Of a stretch of DNA of 58,117 nucleotides, positions 25,719 through 34,584 are shown piece by piece. The stretch covers positions 1 to 58,117 of the forward strand of contig CAJFGR010000008.1 of assembly GCA_904377845.1 (NCBI GenBank). The letters are read 5' to 3'. The stretch is from an uncultured Ruminococcus sp. Its GTDB lineage: Bacteria > Bacillota > Clostridia > Lachnospirales > Lachnospiraceae. The position numbers and the translations under genes were made by a program. The notes below the pieces were generated by a model, which saw nothing but the letters and a program-made list of their open reading frames with translations, had not been told where the DNA came from and did no database searches. How positions within the stretch are numbered: the stretch's first letter is position 1; each line of letters starts with the position of its first letter.

Positions 25719-26462
25719 TCACTGGCAGAGAACCAGTTTTTCTCCTGTCTGATATCCTTCCACGATCTTCTCTGTAAGGATAATCCCTGCATCAAAAGAT
25801 GCAAATGTGACAGCACTGATGTTTCCGAACTTAGTGCTGTCTGCAAGTACATAACATATCCGGCACTGGCGTATGGCAGTCCTCTTCACCTGTGCCTCTC
25901 CTGCATCCGGCGTGGTAAATCCTTCATTTCTGCTGATGCCGTTTGTCCCGAAGAAGCCTTTCGTAAAATGATATCTTTCCAGAGTCTCCATGGCCTGGGC
26001 ACCGATCACCGCCTCTGTGGAGCTCTTTAATTCGCCCCCTATAAGAAATACATGATTTCCCTGTGCGGCCAGTTTCTGCGCATGAGCAACAGCGTTCGTC
26101 ACAAACGTGGCTTTCGTCCGGGCAAGAAATTCAATCATATATCCGGTAGTCGTCCCCGCATCCAGATAGACAAAGTCCCGGTCTTCAATCATCGCGACGG
26201 CACATCGGGCGATCCGGATCTTTTCTGCTTTCTGCACTTCCACCTTCTGGGCAACCGTAGGCTCCTGCGTAACAAAGGAGCCGTCACTTGTCACGGCTCC
26301 TCCGAATACTTTCGTCAGTCTGCCGGCTCTGTCAAGAGCCGTAATATCGCGGCGTGCAGTTGATTCGGAAATACCGAGAAGCTCTGTGATCTCCGCCACA
26401 GTGACGCTCTTCTTTTCATCCAGAAGAGCCAGTATCTTTTCATATCTCTGTTCTGATAACAT
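25719..26462 (-). CDS. DeoR-family repressor of fructose operon
   Basis: This 247-residue protein has an N-terminal HTH (residues 5-55, 'AEITELLGISESTARRDITAL' with the DeoR signature) and a C-terminal sugar-phosphate sensing domain (about 75-240) with DAGTTTGY and ALGSTKF-type loops (here LADSTKFG). It lies at the end of the fruK-fruA operon on the same strand. The likely effector is fructose-1-phosphate, as in FruR-type DeoR proteins. Autoregulation by binding near the fruK promoter is expected but not proven. Confidence 0.88.
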   Translation of the reverse strand: MLSEQRYEKILALLDEKKSVTVAEITELLGISESTARRDITALDRAGRLTKVFGGAVTSDGSFVTQEPTVAQKVEVQKAEKIRIARCAVAMIEDRDFVYLDAGTTTGYMIEFLARTKATFVTNAVAHAQKLAAQGNHVFLIGGELKSSTEAVIGAQAMETLERYHFTKGFFGTNGISRNEGFTTPDAGEAQVKRTAIRQCRICYVLADSTKFGNISAVTFASFDAGIILTEKIVEGYQTGEKLVLCQ

Positions 26463-26512
26463 AACAACCTCTTTATACTTGTATTTCCTCTATTGTACGC
26501 CATTTTTCCCGA

Positions 26513-28432
26513 TTAATCCACCTTCTTCTTCAGCAGTCCCAGCAGCACTGCAGATATGACGGTCCCTGCCACCAGAGCCACAAGATACAGAAGAGCGTTG
26601 CCCACTACCGGGAATACGAAGATACCGCCGTGGGGAGCCATAAGTGTACAATTAAATGCCATGGACAATGCTCCTGCCGCAGCTGATCCTACGATGCACG
26701 CGGGAAGCACGTGGAGCGGATCAGAAGCCGCGAACGGAATGGCGCCTTCGGTAATAAACGCAAGTCCCATAATAAAGTTCGTAGGCCCGGCCTCTCTCTG
26801 TTCTTTTGTAAATTTATGTTTGAAGAGCAGTGTGGCAAGCGCGATTGCACACGGCGGTGTCATTCCGCCGATCATAACCGCTGCCATAATGTCATAGTTT
26901 CCTGCTGCGATGGATGCTGTGCCGAATACATAAGCCGCTTTATTGAACGGGCCCCCCATATCGATTGCCATCATGCCTCCGAGGATCAGCCCCACAAGCA
27001 CCTTGCTTGTCTCGCCCATGTTGGAAAGACCTGTATTGAGCGCCGTATTGATAGCACCCATGATCGGCTCCACCACAAAATTCATCAAAAGTCCCATGAT
27101 CAGGATACCAAATACCGGATAAAGCAGAACCGGTGCGATTTTCTCGATCGCCTGAGGCAGTTTTGCGCAGATCTTACGCAGGCCCAAGATAATATATCCC
27201 GCTGCGAATCCGGCTACAAGCGCGCCTAAGAATCCAGACTTTCCGCCGGATGCGATCATACCGCCCACAAAACCTACCGCCAGAGCCGGCCGGTCGCCGA
27301 TTGCCATGGCGATAAATCCGGCAAGTACCGGCAGCATGAAACCGAATGCCGTATCGCCGATACCTTTAAAGAGCGCCGCCAGAGGGGTGATCGTTCCGAA
27401 ATCCGCTCTCTGGTCAGCAGGCAGCGCGTTCAGATCTACCGAAAGCCCGTCGATCAGAAAAGCAATGGCGATAAGGATACCGCCCCCTACCACAAACGGG
27501 AGCATATGAGACACACCGTTCATAAGCTGTGTATAGATCTTATGTCCTATTCCTCCCGATTTTGCGCTTCCGGAAGAAGCTGAGGCTCCTTCTCCTGTCC
27601 CGTGATAGACCGGAACATTTCCCGATATCGCCTGTTCTACCAGTTGATCTGCCTTGCTGATCCCGTCGGAGACCTGGCACTCGATCACTTTCTTTCCATC
27701 AAAGCGTTCCATGGGCACCTGGGCGTCTGCTGCCACGATAATACAGTCCGCCTCACGGATCTCTTCATCTGTCAGCACATTCTTGGCACCGCCTGAGCCC
27801 CGGGTTTCTACTTTTATGAAACAATTTTTAGCTTTGGCCGCTTTCTCGATTCCCTCTGCAGCCATATAAGTATGTGCGATTCCAGTAGGACAGGATGTAA
27901 CAGCAAGAATCTTAAAGTCCCCGGCCGCGTTCTCATTTGTATCCGCCAGGCGTTCGTCGATATCACTCTGCTCCTCATCCGCCTGGTCGACGATCTTCAG
28001 GAACTCATCCACGCTCTTTGCATTTCTCAGATTATCCGCAAAGTTTTCGTCCATCAGCAGAACCGACAGCTTACTCAGGACGTCCAGATGCACGTTGTCC
28101 TTTGTATTCGGCGCCGCGATCAGAAACATCAGTGTAACCGGCCGGCCGTCCAGGGAGTCAAACTCCACCCCGTCCTTTATGACCATGGCTGCCAGACCCG
28201 GTTTTGTCACCGCGTCACATTTTCCGTGGGGGATCGCAATTCCTTCTCCGATTCCTGTAGTACTCTCTTCTTCACGTGCATACACCTGAGCCCTGTATAC
28301 CTCTCTGTCATTGATCTTTCCGCTCCTGACCATCAGGTCGATGATCTGGTCAAGCGCCTCGCTCTTTGTCTTCGGAGTTCCCGTAAGAGAAATGCTCCGC
28401 GCATCCAGCAAATCTGTGATCCTCATTTTCAA
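26513..28432 (-). CDS. fruA: Fructose PTS transporter, EIIABC
   Basis: This 639-residue protein is a fused fructose-family PTS permease. EIIA (residues 1-150) has the phosphorylated His69 in IAIPHGKCDAV. EIIB (about 172-270) has the active Cys181 in AVTSCPTGIAHTYM. EIIC (about 285-639) contains about nine membrane helices. It phosphorylates fructose at C1 during uptake, giving the substrate of the upstream FruK. The IIA-IIB-IIC order is typical of Firmicutes fructose systems. The gene is 81 bases downstream of fruK. Confidence 0.95.
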   Translation of the reverse strand: MKMRITDLLDARSISLTGTPKTKSEALDQIIDLMVRSGKINDREVYRAQVYAREEESTTGIGEGIAIPHGKCDAVTKPGLAAMVIKDGVEFDSLDGRPVTLMFLIAAPNTKDNVHLDVLSKLSVLLMDENFADNLRNAKSVDEFLKIVDQADEEQSDIDERLADTNENAAGDFKILAVTSCPTGIAHTYMAAEGIEKAAKAKNCFIKVETRGSGGAKNVLTDEEIREADCIIVAADAQVPMERFDGKKVIECQVSDGISKADQLVEQAISGNVPVYHGTGEGASASSGSAKSGGIGHKIYTQLMNGVSHMLPFVVGGGILIAIAFLIDGLSVDLNALPADQRADFGTITPLAALFKGIGDTAFGFMLPVLAGFIAMAIGDRPALAVGFVGGMIASGGKSGFLGALVAGFAAGYIILGLRKICAKLPQAIEKIAPVLLYPVFGILIMGLLMNFVVEPIMGAINTALNTGLSNMGETSKVLVGLILGGMMAIDMGGPFNKAAYVFGTASIAAGNYDIMAAVMIGGMTPPCAIALATLLFKHKFTKEQREAGPTNFIMGLAFITEGAIPFAASDPLHVLPACIVGSAAAGALSMAFNCTLMAPHGGIFVFPVVGNALLYLVALVAGTVISAVLLGLLKKKVD

Positions 28433-28513
28433 AACCTCTCTTTCATGATAACATTGCAGCCCACGCCATTCTCAAAGCCGCACTGACGGGCTGTCTGAGA
28501 CTGAACTGCTGCT

Positions 28514-29419
28514 TTATATGATCTTCTGATACAGACTCATGATCTCGTCTTTTGTAGCGAGAAACTCCGAAAATGCACTGGCGCTTCCCGCCGCAACCCC
28601 CATATAAAATGCGTGTCTGTAATCTCTTTTCTCCATCCATCCGGCGGTAAATCCGGCCACCATGGAATCACCTGATCCCACTGCGTTTACAAGGACTCCT
28701 TTTGGCGCCGGGGCGTCATAGACGCTGCCGTCCTCCGCCACCAGCACCGCGCCCTCGCCGGCCATGGAGATCAGCACGTTTTTCGCCCCCATCTCCTGAA
28801 GTTTTCTGCCGTACGGGACGACCTCTTCCCGTGTCTTTAGTTCCACATCGAATATATCGCCCAGCTCATGGTTGTTCGGCTTAATGAGAAACGGATGATA
28901 TTTCAGTACGTTCAGGAGAAGTTCTCCCGTCGCATCCACAACAAATGTAACACCCTTTCCTTCAAGCCCTTCCAGGATCCGGCTGTATATATCATCGGGC
29001 AGCGAAACCGGGATGCTTCCCGCCAGGACAAGTACGTCTCCCTTGCCCAGAACATCCAGCTTCTTCATCAGCTCCTCAGTCTTGGCCCTGCTGATATCCG
29101 GTCCCATCCCATTGATCTCGGTACCGTCGATACTTTTCAGTTTGACATTGATCCTTGAGATTCCATCCTCAATTCGGATAAAATCTGACCTCACCCCGAT
29201 CTCCTCTACCTTACGGACGATTTCATCTCCTGTAAAACCGGCGATAAACCCGAGGGCTGTGCTCTCAATCCCGAGATTGGTAAGGATTGTAGAAACATTG
29301 ATCCCTTTTCCTCCCGGCAGAAGCAGTTCCGAACTTGTTCGGTTCGTAAGCCCGAGCTTAAAATCATCGACAGAGACAATATAATCCAGAGACGGGTTAA
29401 ATGTAACTGTGTAGATCAT
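28514..29419 (-). CDS. fruK: 1-phosphofructokinase
   Basis: FruK phosphorylates fructose-1-phosphate to fructose-1,6-bisphosphate. The 301-residue protein is a PfkB-family ribokinase-fold enzyme: LPGGKGINVS near residue 40, and the C-terminal GSGDSMVAGF with the catalytic Asp (about residue 249). The ATG at 29419 follows GGAGGG with spacing five; an in-frame codon 36 bases upstream lacks a site. It is the first gene of the operon and has a good promoter at 29499-29527. Confidence 0.95.
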   Translation of the reverse strand: MIYTVTFNPSLDYIVSVDDFKLGLTNRTSSELLLPGGKGINVSTILTNLGIESTALGFIAGFTGDEIVRKVEEIGVRSDFIRIEDGISRINVKLKSIDGTEINGMGPDISRAKTEELMKKLDVLGKGDVLVLAGSIPVSLPDDIYSRILEGLEGKGVTFVVDATGELLLNVLKYHPFLIKPNNHELGDIFDVELKTREEVVPYGRKLQEMGAKNVLISMAGEGAVLVAEDGSVYDAPAPKGVLVNAVGSGDSMVAGFTAGWMEKRDYRHAFYMGVAAGSASAFSEFLATKDEIMSLYQKII

Positions 29420-29498
29420 TTCATTCCCTCCATTTTCTTGTAACAGGTCAACCATCGGATGGTGCGGGCTGAACTGTTGTATTTCTTATTGTGGTTAT

Positions 29499-29555
29499 AT
29501 TATACATTCACATTCAGTCAATTTCAATCAGAATAATTCACATATTTCGTGATTG
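29499..29555 (-). promoter_or_regulatory. fru promoter with candidate operator
   Basis: Minus-strand TTGAAA (29522-29527) and TATAAT (29499-29504) are spaced 17 bases. An inverted repeat, CAATCA (29525-29530) with TGATTG (29550-29555), overlaps the -35 box and is a candidate DeoR site. The rest of the 393-base gap between fruK and the isomerase holds the structured element at 29668-29745 and otherwise AT-rich sequence with no open frame that I can support. Confidence 0.6.
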
Positions 29556-29667
29556 TTTTTGGTTGATTTTGCACAAATATGATTTTCTTCTAACTGTTCA
29601 TTCTTATTTTTGACTGAAAATGCAGTTTCTAAACATTGATTCCGGCCGGTATGAAGACTTCCCATAA

Positions 29668-29745
29668 AATAGAAGCCGCCGCGTACGGGAAACCATGCAG
29701 AATTATCTGCCCATACAGTCTCCCGCCGCAGCGGCTTTCACTCTT
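29668..29745 (-). terminator. Long imperfect inverted repeat, probable terminator of the isomerase gene
   Basis: AAGCCGC arms close a ~75-base structure with an internal GCAGA-TAAT-TCTGC hairpin; the arms are followed on the minus strand by CTATTTTATG. It is longer and more branched than a simple terminator. Confidence 0.5.
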
Positions 29746-29812
29746 TTATTCTATTTCTGAATGTCCATTACATATCCGTCAAGAACGCGCTCAGTTCATC
29801 AGATGAACACTC

Positions 29813-31231
29813 TTATCTCGTCACAATATCAACCGGCACATTGAAGATCTCTGCAACTTTAAGGATTGTATCGATGTGTCTTCCTGTAGCTGCTGCAAAG
29901 TGGTGTGTCGGTCCGCACTCGCTCCAGCGGTTCACAAACTCTCTTGCGCCGCAGGTAAAGCGTGTTCTCATGTTTGTATCGCCGAAAGAAAGGATCGGTC
30001 CCTCTTCGTTAACGCCCTCTGCCACTACAAATTTGAAGTGTCCGTCTCCGTCCTGTGTGATCGCAAGATATGTAACCGGGCCTGTGTACGGATAGAACTG
30101 TGTCAGATATCCGCCGCCTGTCTTGCCGTGGAATACCTTCACGATCTTCATAGTCGGTTTCTTACAGGAAATGTCAGCATCTCCGGATCCACTGTGTCCG
30201 ATGATCGCAATATCATCATTGAAGTCGATGGAATACATTTCTGCAAGCTGGCCTGTTCCGGAGATCGTCTTTAAGATGCTCATTGCCATGGCAACCTTCA
30301 TATCGCCCTCTACGGCGCAGGCTGTTCCCTGTTTGATCAGCATGGAGAATGCCGGGATGAGCATACTGTCAAGGACACCTGCCTTGCCCTGTGCAAATCC
30401 GTCATAGTGGGAAGCGATCAGACCAAGCTTCTCGTCTTTTACCCACTGCTCAAATGCAACCACGTATTTCGCCATCTCCCATACTTCCTCGATGCTTCCG
30501 CCGCCCTCGATATCAAAGGTATCAAGGATGTCCTGTGCCTTCGCGCGGATCGCGTCTTCGTCTGTAATATTGTCGGCGATCGCCCACATCTTCTCCCAGT
30601 CAAACTGCTTTGTATACAGGTGCATTCTTCTGTACAGGTTGGACTCATCGATATAGAGATCCATCATACCCGGATACGGTCTTCCGATCTGAGCGATGTT
30701 TGTGTCACGGAAGCTTCTTCTCACCTGAGCTGCACGGCACCAGTCTTCGATCTCTTTCTGTACAGCCGGATCTCCGCCCTCGACAACGCCTGTGATGACT
30801 GCGTGTCTCTTGCCGAATCTCTCAAGGTCTGCCACCATCTCGCCCACAGCTCCGCAGGCATAGCCTTCACCCAGCCATTTTGCGATATCTGTGTGGTCGT
30901 AATCCAGTGCTTTTAACTTCTGTACGTTTACAAGAACGACCGGCACATCCAGATCCTTAACAGCCGGAAGCATATTGTAGGATGTAGCGTATGTCAGAAG
31001 CTGCATAAATACAAGGTCAACGTCAGCTGCGCGGAACTTGTCGCCTGCTGCCTGTGACTGCTCTTTTGTTGTGACCATTCCTCCGTCAATAATCTCCACT
31101 GTATCCGGAAGTGTCTTTTTGAATGCATCATACTGTGCCTCAAACTCCGGCACCAGTGACGGGAACTGGGGCAGATATGCGCCCAGGGCGATAGAAAATA
31201 CGCCTACTCTTGCTTTTGTCTCAACTAACAT
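29813..31231 (-). CDS. L-fucose/L-arabinose isomerase family protein
   Basis: The protein (472 residues) is of the sugar isomerase class that includes arabinose and fucose isomerases; they interconvert aldose and ketose using a metal and two Glu residues. The C-terminal half carries CAVEGDMKVAMAM (Glu near residue 310), the GHSGSGDAD loop (about 345) and the His pair THHFAAATGRH near 447. It is closer in length to AraA (about 500 residues) than to classical FucI (about 590). The partner gene upstream encodes a rhamnulokinase-like kinase, so the true substrate could be L-fucose, L-rhamnose or a related sugar. No aldolase is adjacent. Confidence 0.75.
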   Translation of the reverse strand: MLVETKARVGVFSIALGAYLPQFPSLVPEFEAQYDAFKKTLPDTVEIIDGGMVTTKEQSQAAGDKFRAADVDLVFMQLLTYATSYNMLPAVKDLDVPVVLVNVQKLKALDYDHTDIAKWLGEGYACGAVGEMVADLERFGKRHAVITGVVEGGDPAVQKEIEDWCRAAQVRRSFRDTNIAQIGRPYPGMMDLYIDESNLYRRMHLYTKQFDWEKMWAIADNITDEDAIRAKAQDILDTFDIEGGGSIEEVWEMAKYVVAFEQWVKDEKLGLIASHYDGFAQGKAGVLDSMLIPAFSMLIKQGTACAVEGDMKVAMAMSILKTISGTGQLAEMYSIDFNDDIAIIGHSGSGDADISCKKPTMKIVKVFHGKTGGGYLTQFYPYTGPVTYLAITQDGDGHFKFVVAEGVNEEGPILSFGDTNMRTRFTCGAREFVNRWSECGPTHHFAAATGRHIDTILKVAEIFNVPVDIVTR

Positions 31232-31284
31232 TTGAAATCCTCCTGTTTCTTATTTATTTCTCTGTCTTTTGACAGTGCTAATAA

Positions 31285-32682
31285 TTACTCGTACATTTTT
31301 ACATCAAATGACTCTTTCACACAGGTTCTTGCCTCCGGCAGACTTGCGAACACGCCGTCGTGAAGCATCTGCACGATAATATTTCCGATGGCAGTGGCCT
31401 CGGACGGTCCTGCTGAAACTTTTCTTCCGGTATATTTCGCTGTCAGCTCGTTTAAATATCCGGCATTGGAGCCGCCGCCCACAACATAGATCGTGCTGTA
31501 CTTCTTCCCTGTGATCGCTTCGATCTCCTCTACAGTATCGCCGTAGCATTTCGCAAGGCTGTTGTAGATCACGGACGAGATCTCTCCCACGGTCTCCGGC
31601 ACCTGCTGGTTCGTGTCGCGGCAGAACTTTTGTACAGCCTCGATCATGCTCTTCGGCGCAAGGAAACAGTCGTCATTACAGTCTACAATAGAGGAGATGG
31701 TCTCTTTGGAAGCCATCTCGCAGATCTCCGCGAATGACAGATCCTCAGTAAACTCTTTCTTCACAGACTGGATCATCCACAATCCCATAATATTCTTCAG
31801 ATAACGGAATCTGTGATCGTATCCGCCTTCATTTGTAAAGTTTGCCTTCATGCTCTCCATAGAGCAGTCAGCCTCTTTCCTCTCAATGCCCATCAGAGAC
31901 CATGTACCGGAGCTGATGTATACCGCATCGTCGTCGTTTGTCGGCACTGCAAGCACTGCGCTTCCTGTGTCGTGCGTTGCCGGCAGGACGACCGTACAGT
32001 TAAATCCTACCTCTTTCTGCACTTCCTCAGTAAAATCTCCCACTACCGTACCCGGCATGGACACCGGCAGGAACATTTTGGAGTTATATCCCAGCATATT
32101 GATCAGTTCATAATCCCAGTCATTGGTCTTCGGGCTGATCAACTGTCCTGTCGTAGCCTCCGTGTACTCATTCTTCTTCACGCCTGTGAGCAGGAAGTTG
32201 AAGTAATCCGGGATCATCAGGATCGTCTCCGCCTGTTCCAGATATTCCGGATGGGACTGTTTTACAGCCATAAGCTGATAGATCGTGTTGAAAATCTGTT
32301 TCTGGATGCCGGTTCTTGCATACAGGTCATCCTGGGGAATGACTTCATATACTTTCTCATCCATTCCCTCTGTGCGGCTGTCGCGGTATCCCACTGTATC
32401 GCCCAGAATGTTGTCGTCCTTATCGAGCAGAACATAATCCACGCCCCATGTATCGATGCCCATGGAAACCGGGATCTTGCCGATCTCTTTACACTTTCTG
32501 AGACCGTTTTTGATCTCCGTGATCAGACGCTCTACATCCCAGCACAGCGTTCCGTTCTTATTGTCCATTCCATTCGGGAAACGATACACTTCCTCGAGCT
32601 GCATCTTTCCGTCTTTCATGCTGGCGAGCATATGACGTCCGCTGGATGCACCGATATCAACGGCCAAATAATACTTTTCCAT
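31285..32682 (-). CDS. Rhamnulokinase-like FGGY sugar kinase
   Basis: The protein is a 465-residue FGGY kinase. The ATP-phosphate motif VDIGASSGRHM at the start, the substrate Asp region SMGIDTWGVDYVLLD (about 78), GTWSLMG (about 260) and VVGGGSNAGYLNEL (about 402) match rhamnulokinase RhaB rather than xylulokinase. It phosphorylates a ketose such as L-rhamnulose or L-fuculose, made by the neighbouring isomerase. It lies 53 bases upstream of the isomerase and downstream of an AraC gene with a terminator in between. No aldolase or transporter gene is in the window. Confidence 0.85.
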   Translation of the reverse strand: MEKYYLAVDIGASSGRHMLASMKDGKMQLEEVYRFPNGMDNKNGTLCWDVERLITEIKNGLRKCKEIGKIPVSMGIDTWGVDYVLLDKDDNILGDTVGYRDSRTEGMDEKVYEVIPQDDLYARTGIQKQIFNTIYQLMAVKQSHPEYLEQAETILMIPDYFNFLLTGVKKNEYTEATTGQLISPKTNDWDYELINMLGYNSKMFLPVSMPGTVVGDFTEEVQKEVGFNCTVVLPATHDTGSAVLAVPTNDDDAVYISSGTWSLMGIERKEADCSMESMKANFTNEGGYDHRFRYLKNIMGLWMIQSVKKEFTEDLSFAEICEMASKETISSIVDCNDDCFLAPKSMIEAVQKFCRDTNQQVPETVGEISSVIYNSLAKCYGDTVEEIEAITGKKYSTIYVVGGGSNAGYLNELTAKYTGRKVSAGPSEATAIGNIIVQMLHDGVFASLPEARTCVKESFDVKMYE

Positions 32683-32717
32683 CTGTAAGTGCCTCCTTCT
32701 CTTTTTCTCTAGTTTTT

Positions 32718-32723
32718 ATTATA
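32718..32723 (-). promoter_or_regulatory. Candidate -10 box of the kinase-isomerase operon
   Basis: TATAAT occurs on the minus strand at 32718-32723, after the AraC operon terminator. The expected -35 position is only a T-run, so activation by the upstream AraC regulator is plausible. Confidence 0.35.
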
Positions 32724-32738
32724 ATTGTCAAAAGCGCC

Positions 32739-32775
32739 CCAAAAAAGGACGCTATTTATATAAAACAGCGTCCTT
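32739..32775 (-). terminator. Terminator of the alarmone hydrolase-ParA-AraC operon
   Basis: AAGGACGCT (32745-32753) pairs with AGCGTCCTT (32767-32775), followed on the minus strand by TTTTTT. Confidence 0.8.
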
Positions 32776-32831
32776 ATTTGCAATCTTTTGTTTATTTTAG
32801 GGTTCTTTTTTGCACTTTTCACAAAATCAAT

Positions 32832-33809
32832 TCAGACATTTTGTACAAATTGTCCTCTGTACTCTTTCGGACTCATGCCGTACCTCTCCCTGAACTTCCG
32901 ATAAAAATAGCTCGTATTGTCATATCCCACTGATTCAATAATGTCCGTTACCGGTATTTTACTGTTTGTCAAAAGATATACCGCCTGCTGCATCCTCTTC
33001 TCCTGAAGCAGCTCTTTATATGTCTTTCCCGTCCTGCGCCGGATCTCCCGGCTCAACCAGTACACATCATATCCCATCTGCCCGGCCAGCTCCGAGAGTG
33101 TCCCGTTCTTGTAATGTTCATTGATATAGCTTAAAACCGCAGCCGTAATCTCTGAATCATAGCTGGAACCGCCGGTCTCCATCTTGTCCATATAATTCAA
33201 AAGCTGAAGAAAAAGAAGCCCCATAGTGATCTGGGTGCAGCTTCTCTTATTGGAAGAATCATAAAAGATCGTCCACACCATATTTTCGATCAGGTTCTGG
33301 ATGGGCAGGATATCCGCCACATGAAAATACATCCAGGACGTCTCGCCGTCCCTGCCTGAAAGCGCACCCACAAGAAAGTCCCTGAGCTGGTTTTCCTCAT
33401 CTCCCATCATGGAAAACGCCGTATCAAGGAACTCCGGAAGAAGGATAAAATTCACTGCAATATCGTTCTTCCCCGCCGGCATGATCTCCTGTACCGCATT
33501 CTGGTTGAGGAACAGGAGGTCTCCCTGTTCCAGTACAACTTCATTTCCATTAATGATGTGCTTCGTACTCCCCTGGCACATATAGATCACTTCGATATAG
33601 TTATGGGTATGCTTCGGAAAATGTACGAATCTGGTATGCGGGCGAACCTGAATAAGCTTCCCCTTCTGGAGAAGCTTTCTGCTGTCTATAACCATATCCT
33701 TTTTTTCCGTGTATATCTGCTGGTCAATCTCTTTTCTTCCGTCAAGGATCTTCTGTTCCTCGTCCGTGATCACCGAAAGCTCTCTTAACAATTCTTCATG
33801 CATCCGCAT
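32832..33809 (-). CDS. AraC-family regulator with cupin sensor
   Basis: The 325-residue protein has an N-terminal cupin-like sugar-binding domain (about 40-190; HFPKHTHNYIEVIY and GDLLFLNQNAVQE) and a C-terminal pair of AraC HTH motifs (about 225-320; YFYRKFRERYGMSPKEYR). It is the last gene of a three-gene operon and overlaps the stop of the ParA gene. The start is ambiguous between ATGs at 33809 and 33803; GAAAGAG favours 33809. It is the natural regulator of the kinase-isomerase genes 150 bases downstream, inferred by position. Confidence 0.88.
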   Translation of the reverse strand: MRMHEELLRELSVITDEEQKILDGRKEIDQQIYTEKKDMVIDSRKLLQKGKLIQVRPHTRFVHFPKHTHNYIEVIYMCQGSTKHIINGNEVVLEQGDLLFLNQNAVQEIMPAGKNDIAVNFILLPEFLDTAFSMMGDEENQLRDFLVGALSGRDGETSWMYFHVADILPIQNLIENMVWTIFYDSSNKRSCTQITMGLLFLQLLNYMDKMETGGSSYDSEITAAVLSYINEHYKNGTLSELAGQMGYDVYWLSREIRRRTGKTYKELLQEKRMQQAVYLLTNSKIPVTDIIESVGYDNTSYFYRKFRERYGMSPKEYRGQFVQNV

Positions 33810-34584
33810 CAATCTCTTTCGTCAGGTCCATGTATTCCTTCGCACTTCGGCTGCTCTTCTTATATGCCATAACCGGCGCGTTGTTGTCCTGGGACCACTC
33901 CACGCCGCTGTCCACACGGATATATGTATTAAATACTTTTACATCATCAAGCTCTTTGAGCGTTTCCAGTGTCTGTTTAAAATAGTTCTTTCTTGTATCT
34001 ACTTTCGTGATCACAATACCGCCCAGTTTCAGGTCTGGTGCGATCTCCTTTACCTGCCCGAGAAACTCAAACATATTTCCCAGGCCGAACAGCCCCCACG
34101 GCGACGCCTCTACGGGAATGATGATCTCGTCCGACGCACAGAGAATATTCATCACCCATCCGCCAAGGGTGGGCGGAGCATCGATCAGCACATAATCATA
34201 TGCTCCGGATTCCAGAATACTCTTAAGTCCTTTCTTCAGGATGTATTCTCTCTGCCATTTGGTAAACAGTTCATATTCAATGGAGCTCATCAGTGTAGAG
34301 GACGGGATCAGGTCAAGATTCTCATATCTTGTGTGGACAATATAATCTTTCAGGTCATCCTGCCGGCGGATCCCCTCATAGAGATTCTTCTCTCCCTGGG
34401 CGAATCCGAGCACAGTATCCTCATCAAAAAGAGAGAGGGAAAGATTCAGCTGCATATCCCCGTCGATGAGCAGGACTTTCCGCCCGAGCTGTGTCAGGCC
34501 GTATCCTACATTGGAACAGGTAGTCGACTTTCCGCTCCCTCCTTTATTATTTGCAAAACAGATCACCCTTGTAATCCCCGTCAT
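33796..34584 (-). CDS. ParA-family ATPase
   Basis: This 262-residue P-loop ATPase has the deviant Walker A motif NNKGGSGKSTT (about residue 11), the switch motif LIDGDMQLNLSLSL and a Walker B-like VLIDAPPTLGG. Its partner ParB and any parS-like sites are not seen. The start at 34584 (AAGGAG nine bases upstream) overlaps the stop of the alarmone hydrolase gene as ATGA. The C-terminal SRSAKEYMDLTKEI follows the family pattern. Plasmid partition is unlikely in this setting; a role in positioning a protein complex, or a regulatory switch, is open. Confidence 0.9.
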   Translation of the reverse strand: MTGITRVICFANNKGGSGKSTTCSNVGYGLTQLGRKVLLIDGDMQLNLSLSLFDEDTVLGFAQGEKNLYEGIRRQDDLKDYIVHTRYENLDLIPSSTLMSSIEYELFTKWQREYILKKGLKSILESGAYDYVLIDAPPTLGGWVMNILCASDEIIIPVEASPWGLFGLGNMFEFLGQVKEIAPDLKLGGIVITKVDTRKNYFKQTLETLKELDDVKVFNTYIRVDSGVEWSQDNNAPVMAYKKSSRSAKEYMDLTKEIDADA

